From: Vibrio maritimus
Lineage (GTDB): Bacteria > Pseudomonadota > Gammaproteobacteria > Enterobacterales > Vibrionaceae
Length of the DNA stretch: 64,000 nucleotides
Direction of reading: 5' to 3'
Assembly (NCBI GenBank): GCA_003263775.1
Contig: JYJJ01000067.1
Span: 62,001 to 126,000, forward strand
Shown: positions 18,919-28,433 of the stretch, piece after piece
Layout of the letters: every line of letters begins with the position of its first letter
How positions within the stretch are numbered: position 1 is the stretch's first letter
The notes under the pieces: model-generated
What the model was told of the DNA's origin: nothing
The model's database searches: none
What the model saw: the letters and a program-made list of their open reading frames with translations, nothing else
Translations under genes and position numbers: made by a program

Positions 18919-19074
18919 GTGACTTGATTCACAGATAATGTGCAATTGCACCAAAACATCGCACTACCTCCTACCTCAAAAGTATTAAATTACTGTTTTA
19001 TAACAACATTTCATATTGGCACTCCCTTTGCTCTATGTCTCTTGAAGGCATTAGACGACATAAAGGAGGTCGTT

Positions 19075-19881
19075 ATGTTTGTATTGATATCTCTAGTCTT
19101 ATCTGTGGCTATTTTGGCTGCCATTTATCACTATGCAAAAATCACCGAAGCCAAGGTAGAGCGTAAATATCAATTGATCGTGCAGTTGCGTGATCTCATT
19201 ACCCTGATCCGCCAACATCGAACCGCGACTCACTATCAATTAATGTTTGATCAAAAAAAGGTCAAGCAACTGGAAAAAATTGAGATGGCGATGGAAGAAT
19301 GCTGCCTGAAACTGATCAGCATCGCCCACTTTGACAACAAGCCGCTCTATCGAGTACTGCACAGCAACATCAAACTGCTTTCTCGCTCATGGAAAAAACA
19401 CACGGTCAGTAAGAACCAAATTGTCCACGGCAAACTGATCCGTCAAACCCTGTTTTTGGTTGATGAAATTTTCACCGCTTGGTTGATGAATTCAGAGCGA
19501 GAGGAGCTTGAGCAGGAATATCGCAATGTCTGGCAAGGCGTCATCGACTCGTTGGACTGTTTGACTCAACTACGCATTTGCATTGATGGCGCAGACTCTG
19601 AACTCGGTAGACAGCGCATTCTTCACTACTGCAAGCAAATGCACCGTAAAGTGAATCACCTTAGCCTAGTTGGCCCATTGAGCGTTCCGTCACCTATGTA
19701 CAGCACTACGGTCAGCAAAATTGAAGCCCTAATTGAAAATCCGGATACGCCACTGGACAAAGAATTTATGTACCAACTCACAGCCGAGTTGTCAGAGCTT
19801 ATCTTCTCAAGTTACGACGGACTGGTCAGTGAAATTGCGAGTGATCTCTATCAACCCGTGCCGAACATTATGACGGTTTGA
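19075..19881 (+). CDS. Hypothetical membrane-anchored helical protein, first of a paralogous pair
   Basis: I do not recognise this family. The 268-residue product starts at ATG 19075, behind a very strong AAAGGAGG; an open frame back to 18940 is not needed. Residues 2-20 form one membrane segment (FVLISLVLSVAILAAIYHY). The rest is predicted helical and soluble. It shares ordered motifs with the next gene: an R-x-HR-x-ATHY block near 43-52, a TV-x2-NQ-x-VH-x2-LIR block near 110-122, and an LSELIF block followed by YD near 238-246. The pair therefore arose by duplication. The helical fold suggests a sensor or scaffold, but no function can be assigned. Confidence 0.75.
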   Translation: MFVLISLVLSVAILAAIYHYAKITEAKVERKYQLIVQLRDLITLIRQHRTATHYQLMFDQKKVKQLEKIEMAMEECCLKLISIAHFDNKPLYRVLHSNIKLLSRSWKKHTVSKNQIVHGKLIRQTLFLVDEIFTAWLMNSEREELEQEYRNVWQGVIDSLDCLTQLRICIDGADSELGRQRILHYCKQMHRKVNHLSLVGPLSVPSPMYSTTVSKIEALIENPDTPLDKEFMYQLTAELSELIFSSYDGLVSEIASDLYQPVPNIMTV

Positions 19882-20001
19882 TTTTGTCACTTACCTTTCA
19901 TAATCAATAAGTAAGCTAATAAGGATATAACCCAAGGCACCGGTTCAATCGGTCATGATGAGATCACTACCTTGGTTAACCCCGTTCGCAAGGAGGCGAC
20001 A

Positions 20002-20790
20002 ATGACATACTCTCTAGGAAAAACATCCAGCGCGGTTCGCCGCATGTTTAGCTTAACGCCGGAAGGTGGCGTGAGCCATGAATGCTACTATCGACGTTTA
20101 GCGGATCTGAGAAAGCTCATCGCCTTACTGAGAATGCACCGAGAAGCGACCCATTACAGCTTACTGTTTGGACACAATAACCAAAGGCAGCAAAGTAGCG
20201 CACGAGTCCAGCTTCAGCTACTGCTAGAAAGCCGTGCCCTACATCGCCTAGATGGATTTAGCGACATAAAAGCGTGTGTCACGCAGCAACTACAAGATTG
20301 GCAACAACAAACGGTACGTGACAATCAGCTGGTACATAGTCAATTGATTCGAGATGCGCTGATTTTGGTTCAAAGTACTATTTCCACTTGGGCAAAAGCA
20401 GATGGTCAAACTCACCTGTTGCCAACCCAGCGAAAAAGCTGGCAGGCCATTGTGCCCTACATGGACACACTCACCACATTGCGGTTGCACATTGAAACGC
20501 TAGAAACAAAAGACAGTCAAAGCGCAATCCGTAGCTTGATTAAGCAATTAAGCCACCAGCTCGGTGCACTGCACATCAGCCAAGATTTGAGCTTGCAGCA
20601 GCATCTGCATGAAGATTTGCTGGCGCGCATTGCCGATATCGATGCAGACGGGTCCGCTGATGAGCTTAAACAACGTCTATATCGCATTACTTCCCAGTTG
20701 TCTGAACTTATCTTTCACTGCTATGACCGTTCAGTCACAACGGTGGCACAGTCAATTTACTCGACACTGCCCAAAATTGCAGTGGCATAA
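20002..20790 (+). CDS. Hypothetical helical protein, second of a paralogous pair
   Basis: A 262-residue paralogue of the preceding gene that lacks its N-terminal membrane segment. I chose ATG 20002 because AAGGAGG precedes it. Shared blocks in the same order are LRMHREATHYSLLF (about 44-57), TVRDNQLVHSQLIRDALILV (about 103-122) and SQLSELIFHCYDRSV near 230. Loss of the anchor predicts a cytoplasmic form beside a membrane-tethered partner, perhaps as a heteromer. The gap between the two genes is 120 bases and contains no terminator, so they may be co-transcribed. No function is known to me. Confidence 0.75.
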   Translation: MTYSLGKTSSAVRRMFSLTPEGGVSHECYYRRLADLRKLIALLRMHREATHYSLLFGHNNQRQQSSARVQLQLLLESRALHRLDGFSDIKACVTQQLQDWQQQTVRDNQLVHSQLIRDALILVQSTISTWAKADGQTHLLPTQRKSWQAIVPYMDTLTTLRLHIETLETKDSQSAIRSLIKQLSHQLGALHISQDLSLQQHLHEDLLARIADIDADGSADELKQRLYRITSQLSELIFHCYDRSVTTVAQSIYSTLPKIAVA

Positions 20791-20815
20791 AAAAACCGCC
20801 CATCGGCGGTTTTTT
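20789..20815. terminator. Bidirectional terminator
   Basis: AAAAAAACCGCC, CATC loop, GGCGGTTTTTT. It lies between the convergent paralogue pair and fadR and has A/T tails on both sides. Confidence 0.88.
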
Positions 20816-20835
20816 CTATATGTTATCAACGTCTA

Positions 20836-21674
20836 TTAGCTGTCGTCTTCTGTAAAGTTGCTCGGAAGTGTGGTCTTCATCTGGTTCCAGATTTGACCAC
20901 TTTCCATACCGTATTGACGAATAGCGTTAGGCAGTCTGTCACGATCACCCGTGCGACATACCTCTAGCAACTCTTTATAAAAGTTAAGCGCCAAGGTGCG
21001 TGCTTCTGGGTTTGAGAAATAGTACGAACCAACACGGTCGTAAAGCTTCTTAAGACCGTTAAAGATCAAACCATAGATTTGGTTTCCAGAGTGGAACGCC
21101 AAACGCTGGAACAGCGAATAATCGTAGAAATTAAACGTTTGAGCAATGAGCGATGCCTGGCGCGCCACTTCGTCTTTATCACCGTCATCTTTAACGTGTG
21201 CCTTGAGTTTATCGGCATACGGAGATGATTCAATGAACGCGTCCCAAGATTCAGCATTTAGCAAGCTTTCACACGACTCGATAATGCCTTCGATAGTGCG
21301 CTCAGCATTATCTTTATTCGCTTTAAATGCATAACGCATGAAAATCGGGCTGATGTTAGTACGAGCAGCAAGCAGGTCTTCAACAATCGACGTCGCGTTA
21401 TCCGCATCAAGCGTCATCAGCGTATCAAGAATATGCAGACCTGAGGTCTCCATAAATTGGTTTACTTTGGTTGGCTTACCATGTTGGATCGTCAGCCAGC
21501 CATCACGGGCTAGTCGCTGCAATACTTCACGCAGCGTAGTTCGTGTGACCCCAATTAGTTCTGACAGCTCTCGCTCAGCTGGGAGAATTGAGCCTGGAGG
21601 AAAACGGCCGTTCCAGATACTCTCAATAATATACTTTTCAGCGAACCCTGCTGGCTCTTCGCCTTAATTACCAT
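20836..21674 (-). CDS. fadR: Fatty acid metabolism regulator FadR (frame interrupted)
   Basis: GntR-family regulator that represses fatty acid degradation and activates unsaturated fatty acid synthesis; long-chain acyl-CoA releases it from DNA. The intact downstream frame begins MQRLARDGWL. The true N-terminus lies upstream (ATG at 21674: MVIKAKS, then PAGFAEKYIIESIWNGRFPP in another frame). One base is missing near 21653 (AGCCAGCAGGG should be AGCCCAGCAGGG). Restored, the protein has 279 residues, the characteristic long vibrio FadR with an insertion of about 40 residues in the ligand domain. The winged helix carries LIGVTRTTLREVLQ. nhaB is divergent, the conserved vibrio arrangement. Confidence 0.92.
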
Positions 21675-22365
21675 TATGGGGTGTTTCCAATCTATTGTAT
21701 TTATCGTTACATGAAACTCATCATACCACTACTTCCAGATTTTGGTAAACCTACACTACTTATCTGTGTAACAATAACAAAATGGAGTAATAACTCTATT
21801 CTGACATTTAAGCAGCTATAACCATTTATGGGTACGAAGCATGAATGTTACAGAGGTATTTACCTTTCATTAATATTACAACCCACTGAATTGTATGATA
21901 ATAAACCACATCATTCACAAGGCTAATCAATAAGATATTTCCGAGCTTTTGGTAAGAATAAGCCTAAAAAACATGCTTTTTTGAAGGTTGTGATTGGCAT
22001 ATCATCGTGACGCGGTGTTTCATCCAGAACACTGTCAACAAAGTAAAAAATCAACCATTGACTGCGGCTATGCTTAGCTTATTTCGTATAGATCGCGTTT
22101 TTGGCAAAAAGTACCTTTTTCCTTTTTTGAGAATGGTGTTTTTTGTTGACTAAATCTTACCGAGGAGTATCTTTGCGGGCGAAGCAAGGAGTGCTTAGCA
22201 GCTGAGGGACTTGGCAAGTGAACATTCTCCCCACTCCGTTTGTGCAGTGTGTGATTTTTGTTCGTTTTCTAAGTTTTTTAATTCTGCCGATTTATTTGGA
22301 AGCCCACTCAAATACTCTTCGTACCCTTTGCTACTGTCGATTAATAACAACATAAGAGTATTACT
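21675..22365. promoter_or_regulatory. fadR-nhaB divergent intergenic region
   Basis: There are 691 bases without a convincing gene. A good sigma-70-like promoter for nhaB is TTGACT (22146-22151), a 16-base spacer and TATCTT (22168-22173), giving a leader of about 185 bases. GGAGT (22164-22168) can pair with ACTCC (22233-22237) around smaller stems, but no known riboswitch consensus fits. I see no strong FadR palindrome. Confidence 0.4.
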
Positions 22366-23955
22366 ATGCCGATGTCTCTTGGAAATGCGTTTATCAAGAA
22401 CTTTCTTGGTAAAGCACCCGATTGGTATAAATTAGCGATCATCGCTTTCCTTATTATCAACCCTATTGTTTTCTTCCTCGTTGACCCGTTTGTTGCAGGT
22501 TGGCTACTTGTGGTCGAATTCATCTTCACCCTCGCGATGCACTTAAGTGCTACCCATTACAACCAGGTGGTTTGCTCGCCATTGAAGCGGTGGCGATGGG
22601 AATGACCAGCCCGATATGGTGATGCACGAGCTTATCAATAACATTGAAGTGTTATTGCTGCTGGTCTTCATGGTTGCCGGTATCTACTTTATGAAGCAGC
22701 TTCTGCTGTTCATCTTCACTAAGATATTGCTTGGCATTCGCTCTAAGGCCGTATTGTCTTTGGCCTTCTGTTTTGCGGCGGCTTTCCTATCTGCATTCCT
22801 AGATGCACTAACGGTTATTGCCGTGGTTATCAGCGTGTCAGTTGGTTTCTACTCTATCTATCATAAGGTGGCTTCAGGCAAGAACTACGGTTCATCTCAC
22901 GACCACACTCATGATGGTGAAATCACAGATCTTACTCGTGACGACCTAGAAGATTACCGTGCGTTCCTACGTTCACTGTTGATGCACGCAGGTGTAGGTA
23001 CCGCACTGGGTGGCGTTATGACTATGGTTGGTGAGCCTCAAAACCTAATCATCGCTGGTCAAGCGGGCTGGGAATTTGGTGAGTTCATTATTCGTATGCT
23101 ACCTGTAACCGGTCCTGTACTTATCTGTGGCCTTGCTACCTGTTTCATTGTCGAGAAAATGGGTGTGTTCGGTTACGGTGCGAAGCTTCCAGAAAACGTG
23201 CGTAACATCCTAGTTGAGTTCGACCGTGAAGAGCGCAAATCACGCACTAAACAAGATATCGCGAAACTTTGGATCCAAGGTGCTATCGCAGTATGGCTGA
23301 TTGTCGCTCTAGCAATGCACCTGGCGGCGGTTGGTCTAATCGGTCTATCGGTTATCGTTCTAGCTACAGCGTTTACAGGCGTTATTGAAGAGCACTCAAT
23401 GGGCAAAGCATTTGAAGAAGCGCTGCCGTTTACTGCTCTACTTGCTGTATTCTTCTCTATCGTGGCTGTGATTGTAGACCAAGGTCTGTTTAAGCCAATC
23501 ATCGATGCGGTTCTGCACATCGAAGACAAAGGCACTCAGCTTGCTCTGTTCTACATTGCAAACGGCGTACTATCTATGGTGTCAGATAACGTATTCGTAG
23601 GTACGGTTTACATCAACGAAGTGAAAACCGCGCTTGTCGAAGGCATTATCACTCGTGATCAGTTCGACCTACTAGGTGTTGCAATCAACACTGGTACTAA
23701 CTTGCCTTCAGTAGCAACGCCAAACGGTCAAGCAGCATTCCTATTCCTACTGACTTCAGCATTGGCACCGCTTATTCGCCTTTCTTACGGTCGCATGGTT
23801 ATCATGGCACTGCCATACACCATCGTACTGTCGATTGTGGGTCTACTTGGCATCATCTACTTAGTAGAGCCGATGATGCATGGTTCTATGAGGCGGGTTG
23901 GATTGTTGAGCACACAGGTGCAGTAGTTGAGAGCGCTATCTCATCTGGACACTAA
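22366..23955 (+). CDS. nhaB: Na+/H+ antiporter NhaB (frame interrupted three times)
   Basis: Electrogenic sodium/proton exchanger of the inner membrane, important for sodium homeostasis in a marine cell. The N-terminus MSLGNAFIKNFLGKAPDWYK and the core MKQLLLFIFTKILLGIRSKAV are diagnostic. Three single-base deletions break the frame: an A near 22546 (should read LKCYPLQPGGLLAIEA), a G near 22613 (SPDMVMHEL) and a G near 23877 (MMAWFYEAGWIVEHTG). Restored, the protein has about 530 residues, the family norm, and ends at the TAA at 23953-23955. Three independent lesions in one gene with otherwise perfect conservation point to sequencing error. dsbB follows, as in other vibrios. Confidence 0.93.
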
Positions 23956-23986
23956 TTTTTAGTTGATTGTGAAACTATTCCACGTT

Positions 23987-24016
23987 AAAAAGCTCTGAGT
24001 ATTCAGAGCTTTTTTT
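23987..24016 (+). terminator. Terminator after nhaB
   Basis: AAAAAGCTCTGA and TCAGAGCTTTTTTT around GTAT. Confidence 0.88.
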
Positions 24017-24035
24017 ATTTATCAAGGACGTGACA

Positions 24036-24578
24036 GTGACACTTCTAGCGAACATTAAGGCATTTTCAAAGACGCGATGGTCTTGGGGATTGCTGCTTCT
24101 AGCGATTATCTTCTTCGAACTCTGCGCGCTTTTCTTCCAGCATGTCATGCAATTGGCCCCTTGTGTCATGTGTATCTACGAACGCGTTGCTATGTTTGGC
24201 ATCGGCGGTGCGGCTTTAATTGGTTTGATTAACCCTAAAAACACCTTGTTGAGATGGCTTGGTTTAGGTGCTTGGGGTGCCTCTTCCATCAAAGGTCTAA
24301 CACTGTCTCTTGAGCACGTGGACTATCAGTTCAACCCTTCTCCGTTTAAGACCTGTGATTTGTTTGTGACGTTCCCAGATTGGGCACCACTAAACGAGTG
24401 GGCACCGTGGCTGTTTGAGGCGTATGGTGATTGTTCGAAAGTGGTGTGGCAGTTCTTGTCACTTTCTATGCCGCAGTGGCTTGTGGTTATCTTTGCGGGT
24501 AACTTGGTAGCGTTGGCGATTGTTGTGATTTCACAGGGTGCGAAAGTGTCGTCGGCTAGACATCGTGGGTTTCAATAA
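24036..24578 (+). CDS. dsbB: Disulfide bond formation protein DsbB
   Basis: Inner membrane quinone reductase that reoxidises DsbA. It has four hydrophobic helices. The first redox pair is C43-V-M-C46 (APCVMCIYERVAM) and the second is C107 with C133 (KTCDLFVTF and YGDCSKVVW). I chose GTG 24036 because AAGGA is seven bases upstream; the GTG at 24030 would be too close. At 180 residues it is slightly longer than the E. coli protein. A terminator separates it from nhaB, so it needs its own promoter or read-through. Confidence 0.93.
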   Translation: MTLLANIKAFSKTRWSWGLLLLAIIFFELCALFFQHVMQLAPCVMCIYERVAMFGIGGAALIGLINPKNTLLRWLGLGAWGASSIKGLTLSLEHVDYQFNPSPFKTCDLFVTFPDWAPLNEWAPWLFEAYGDCSKVVWQFLSLSMPQWLVVIFAGNLVALAIVVISQGAKVSSARHRGFQ

Positions 24579-24610
24579 ACCGGCGATGTAACGATAGGAG
24601 CTAGCCTGTG

Positions 24611-24733
24611 GTTCTCCCCCTAAGTATGGGGAGTTAGAGGGGATACTCTTGGTTTTTCTCTTTACTTTTAGATGGTTAAAGATAAAAAGAGCCCCCTCCC
24701 GCTACGCGCCCCGCTTTCAAGGGGAGGAGCAAC
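24611..24733. repeat. Candidate small palindromic intergenic element
   Basis: A GC-rich, multi-stem segment fills the dsbB-yecA gap. CTCCCC (24614-24619) pairs with GGGGAG (24628-24633). GTT-CTCC-type sequence at the left end is mirrored by GGGGAGGAGCAAC at 24721-24733. A CCCCCTCCC run lies between. Such structure is typical of short dispersed repeats in vibrios, but dispersal cannot be tested in one window. Confidence 0.4.
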
Positions 24734-24755
24734 AGGCTCGCTGCGCATCGCTTAA

Positions 24756-25358
24756 CTACTTACCACAACACTTCTTAAACTTGTTGCCACTACCACAAGG
24801 GCAAGCATCATTGCGTCCCACGCCTTTAAACGGGTTCACCGTTTGAGATTGATGACCAACCATCATCTCATCTGCCGCCATTGCGACTTCATTCACCATC
24901 GCATCAAGTTGCGGCGCTAGATCTGCATAGGTTGGCAACTGCTCAAAGCCCGCGTCACGCATTTGAGCGTGCGTCTGCTCTTCGTCCATTGCTAACATCA
25001 AAGTCGTCAGCAGAGCTTGAAGCATACGCTCTGTGCCATCAGATAGACTCTTACCTTGCCATTGGGTCTCAACCACTGGCCAAACCGTCATGAAACCCTC
25101 TGCAAAGTCTGCCGCTCGCTCTTGGTTGTCATCAAGCAAAGCCAACAATGCGTATTGATTGGTTTTAAGAAGCGCATATTGAGCATGAAGGTGTTCAACG
25201 ACCCAAGTTTCTTGCTCTGATGTGAATTCGCCGATTACTGAAGACAACCAAGCTTCTGGCTTTAGTGGCTCAGCAGCAAAGTTAGCGGCTAGGATTGCGC
25301 CTTCAATAAACGCGCTAGTTTCGCCTGCCCAATCAGCAGGAAGCTCAATGAATTTCAT
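24756..25358 (-). CDS. YecA/UPF0149-family protein with SEC-C zinc motif
   Basis: A 200-residue cytoplasmic protein. The N-terminal YecA-type helical domain spans about 1-150. The C-terminus ends in a SEC-C zinc-binding motif, GRNDACPCGSGNKFKKCCGK, like that of SecA. Proteins of this type are thought to bind ribosomes or nascent chains, but this one's role is not established. It is divergent from dusC. The start codon has only a weak ribosome site. Confidence 0.82.
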   Translation of the reverse strand: MKFIELPADWAGETSAFIEGAILAANFAAEPLKPEAWLSSVIGEFTSEQETWVVEHLHAQYALLKTNQYALLALLDDNQERAADFAEGFMTVWPVVETQWQGKSLSDGTERMLQALLTTLMLAMDEEQTHAQMRDAGFEQLPTYADLAPQLDAMVNEVAMAADEMMVGHQSQTVNPFKGVGRNDACPCGSGNKFKKCCGK

Positions 25359-25479
25359 TATTCGTTACACCAATCAAAATTTTCGGCAAGTATATTTACC
25401 TCGCCCTAGAAACACAATGGTCGATTCTTTGTTCTATAACGGGTAGAATCCCCGCTCCCTGAATATGATGAGAACTGGT

Positions 25480-26442
25480 ATGCGTGTTGTTTTGGGCCCG
25501 ATGGAGGGTGTGTTAGATCATTTAATGCGAGAAATTCTTACCGAGATCAACGACTACGATCTTTGTGTGACTGAATTTGTTCGCGTTGTTGACCAAGCTT
25601 TGCCTGATCACGTGTTCTATCGCCTGTGTCCTGAACTGGCTCAAGGTTCCATGACCAAATCTGGTACACCTGTTCATATTCAGCTTCTTGGCCAAGACCC
25701 TCGCTGGATGGCAGAAAACGCCGTTAAAGCCGCATCACTTGGCGCGAAAGGGATTGATCTCAACTTTGGCTGCCCAGCAAAGCTGGTCAACAAGAGCAAA
25801 GGTGGCGCAGCGTTACTGCAGCACCCAGAGCTTATCCATAACGTAGTAAAAGCGTGCCGAGACGCGGTAGACCCTTCTATTCCTGTTACTGCTAAGATTC
25901 GTTTGGGTTGGGAAAATCCAGATGATTGCTTTGAGATTGTTGACGCGATTGAACAAGCAGGCGCCAATGAACTTACCGTGCATGCACGCACCAAAACTGG
26001 CGGATACAAAGCTAGCGAGATCAAATGGGAATATATTAATGCGATTCGCAGCAAAACCAACTTGCCTCTTATCGCGAATGGTGAGATTTGGAACTACTCT
26101 GATGGCCAGCGCTGCATTGAAACCACGGGCGTGGATTCGTTGATGGTCTGCCGCGGCGCGTTCAACGTGCCTAACTTAGGTAATGTGGTTAAGCACGACC
26201 ATAAAGTAATGCCTTGGCATGAAGTGGTTGAGCTGCTTTTGGTCTATTCAACCTATGAAATCAAAGGTGACAAAGGGCTCTACTACCCAAACCGAGTGAA
26301 GCAGTGGTTCTCGTATCTTCGCCAACAGTATCCGCAAGCCGCTGAGCTATTTCGTGAAATCCGCACCTTTAACAAAGCGGCACCGATTGTCGAGCACATC
26401 CAGCAATACCGCGACAAGATGCTTGCGACCTTATCGCAGTAA
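25480..26442 (+). CDS. dusC: tRNA-dihydrouridine(16) synthase
   Basis: FMN-dependent reductase that forms dihydrouridine at position 16 of tRNA. It has 320 residues from ATG 25480, giving MRVVLGPMEGVLDHLMRE, which matches known DusC starts; ATGs 12-15 bases upstream are alternatives. The catalytic cysteine is C98 in DLNFGCPAKLVNKSKGGA. The R-x-TKTGGYKA and NGEIWNY motifs bind FMN. No interruption is seen. Confidence 0.93.
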   Translation: MRVVLGPMEGVLDHLMREILTEINDYDLCVTEFVRVVDQALPDHVFYRLCPELAQGSMTKSGTPVHIQLLGQDPRWMAENAVKAASLGAKGIDLNFGCPAKLVNKSKGGAALLQHPELIHNVVKACRDAVDPSIPVTAKIRLGWENPDDCFEIVDAIEQAGANELTVHARTKTGGYKASEIKWEYINAIRSKTNLPLIANGEIWNYSDGQRCIETTGVDSLMVCRGAFNVPNLGNVVKHDHKVMPWHEVVELLLVYSTYEIKGDKGLYYPNRVKQWFSYLRQQYPQAAELFREIRTFNKAAPIVEHIQQYRDKMLATLSQ

Positions 26443-26465
26443 TCACCTTGCCGCAGTCAATCTAG

Positions 26466-28297
26466 TTAGCGTGTCAGCAGCAGAGAGCCCTCTGCTGCGA
26501 TAGTGACGTCTAACACACCATCAAGTGAATCAGATGTACCGCCCGCCAGTGCACTTTCAAAACTGGCACTCTCAAGCCCTAGCTTCCAAACCGGCAGCGA
26601 AAGTTGCGCCGCGTCAGTCCCTAGATTAAAGCCACTAATCACCACTTCATCGTCCAGTTGACGTGCGAACACTAAGCTAAACTCGTCAACATGAAGCGGG
26701 ACAAAACTGCCTCGCTGCAAGGCTTTTGAAGCTTTACGAAGCGAAATCAATTGCTTGCAGTATGGTAGCCACGGACTTGTCTCAACTCGCTCCCATGGGA
26801 AGCAACGACGATTATCGGGATCATGTGTCCCCTCAAGCCCTACCTCTACACCGTAGTACAAACACGGTGTGCCAACGTAGGTCATTAGAAGCTGTAACGC
26901 GATAGCAAGACGGTTCTCATTGCCAGCCAACGTGGTAATAAAACGTTCCGTATCATGGCTATCAAGCTGGTTTAATTGCGATAATTGATTACTCCAAGGC
27001 ACTTTTGCGCTTGCCTCGTGAAGCCAGCTTAAAAACTCGTGGCAGTCGATGTCTATAGGGTCAAATGCAATGTCTTTGCCCGCGAGAAGCGCGCGCAGAG
27101 GATGAGCAAATCCATAGTAGTTCATGCGCCATCTTCTTGATCACCCTGTAGCCATTGGGTTGCTTCAAAGAAGTGCTCACCCAGCATGTAGGAATCAGGA
27201 TTCACCGACTTCATCGACTCACGAAACGCTCTAACATAATGAGCATTATTTGCCGCGCCTTCACCTTCCCCAAGCATATGAATGACGTCAAAACGCCAAC
27301 CGTCGATGTTGTAGGGTGGTTTCAACCAATGTTTGATCACTGAGTCTTCGCTTCGATAGATATGATCGCGCACTTCTTCATTATGGAAGTTTAGAACCGG
27401 TAGCGTATCGATTCCCTTCCAACCCACATACTGTTTAGAGTCTCCATTAAAGAAGTAGTAATCGCGGTAGGGACTGTCTGCTGAGGTGTAAGCACCGTTG
27501 CTCTCCTCTAACACGTCAAACCATGGATGAGAGACAGAGGTGTGATTGAGTACTGCATCAAGCACCACTTTCATACCTCTTTGATGCAAGTTGTCTGCAA
27601 GTTCGGCAAATTGTTGATTGGTACCAAACTTAGGATCGATGGAATAGTAATCCACCGTGTCGTACTTATGGTTACTGTATGAGGTAAAAATCGGATTAAG
27701 GTACAAGGTCGTGATCCCAAGCTCTTGCAAATAATCCAACTTAAACTCGATACCAGCTAAGTCGCCACCATAAAACTCAACCGCGCCCGAGTTACCATGA
27801 TTGCCGACTGGCTCACCCCACTGTTTCTTCACAGACTCACGATTGCGACTTGGGTATTGATACTCGCCAGTCTCGACGCCAATACTCGGGTCACCATTAC
27901 AAAAGCGGTCTGGGAAGATCTGGTAAAACACTTGCTCTGCGACCCAGCTTGGTGGCTGAGCTGCGCGGTTATATTTGAAATGATACTCTCGCCCAGGCAT
28001 GCGGCTGTGCGTACCGCGCGCATCAAGCCAATATTGGCCGGTCGCAGTCAGCGCCTTGAAGACATAGTAAGTCACGTCTTTATCGGCACTCAGTGGTAGT
28101 GCTGCTTGCCAAATGTCTAACTTACCTTTGGTACCCACTTTACTAAGCTCGACTAGATATTCTTCATTGTCCGGCTCATGACGAAGCTTAATTGACTCAA
28201 ATTTAGCTTGCTCAGCAAATAGACGAATAGTGAGTTGATCACCTTCTCGCACTAACCCATCTTGGGTTTGCGGATGATATAAAAATGGCTGGGTCAT
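26466..28297 (-). CDS. malZ: Maltodextrin glucosidase, alpha-amylase family (frame interrupted)
   Basis: GH13 enzyme that trims glucose from short maltodextrins in the cytoplasm. The N-terminal beta-sandwich domain (about 1-115) is followed by the barrel: DAVLNHTS, GWRFDVIHMLGEG (nucleophile Asp), GEHFFEATQWLQG (acid Glu) and NQLDSHDTERF. The frame stops at 27122 and a second frame opens at 27125 with MNYYGFAHPL. In MalZ these are continuous (EDGAMNYYGF), so one A is missing from GCGCATGAAC near 27125. Restored length is about 610 residues, the family norm. A neopullulanase or cyclomaltodextrinase reading is possible. Confidence 0.88.
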
Positions 28298-28352
28298 TAT
28301 GATTCTTCTGTTATAGGGAACGAGGTAGGATAATTGTAGAAGAATTGGCTGC

Positions 28353-28383
28353 AGAAAAAATCCCCTTCAAATTGAAGAGGGAT
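28353..28383 (-). terminator. Terminator of the ABC importer operon
   Basis: On the minus strand ATCCCTCTTC and GAAGGGGAT pair, with one bulged base, followed by TTTTTTC. Confidence 0.75.
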
Positions 28384-28433
28384 CACAGATTGTAGGCTTA
28401 GCTCGGGAGGCTGAGACCTTTAAATAGCGATGA

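Noticed and set aside
22161..22240. SAM-I or lysine riboswitch in the nhaB leader
   Set aside because: A short GAGGGACTTGGC resembles a SAM-I fragment, but the kink-turn, the P3 stem and the rest of the consensus are missing, and the gene is unrelated.
22211..22435. Small plus-strand open frame before nhaB
   Set aside because: It overlaps the conserved nhaB start, has no good ribosome site and has no coding character.
27122..27128. Two separate glycosidase genes with a translational-coupling overlap
   Set aside because: The two pieces are the halves of one MalZ barrel; neither would have a complete active site.
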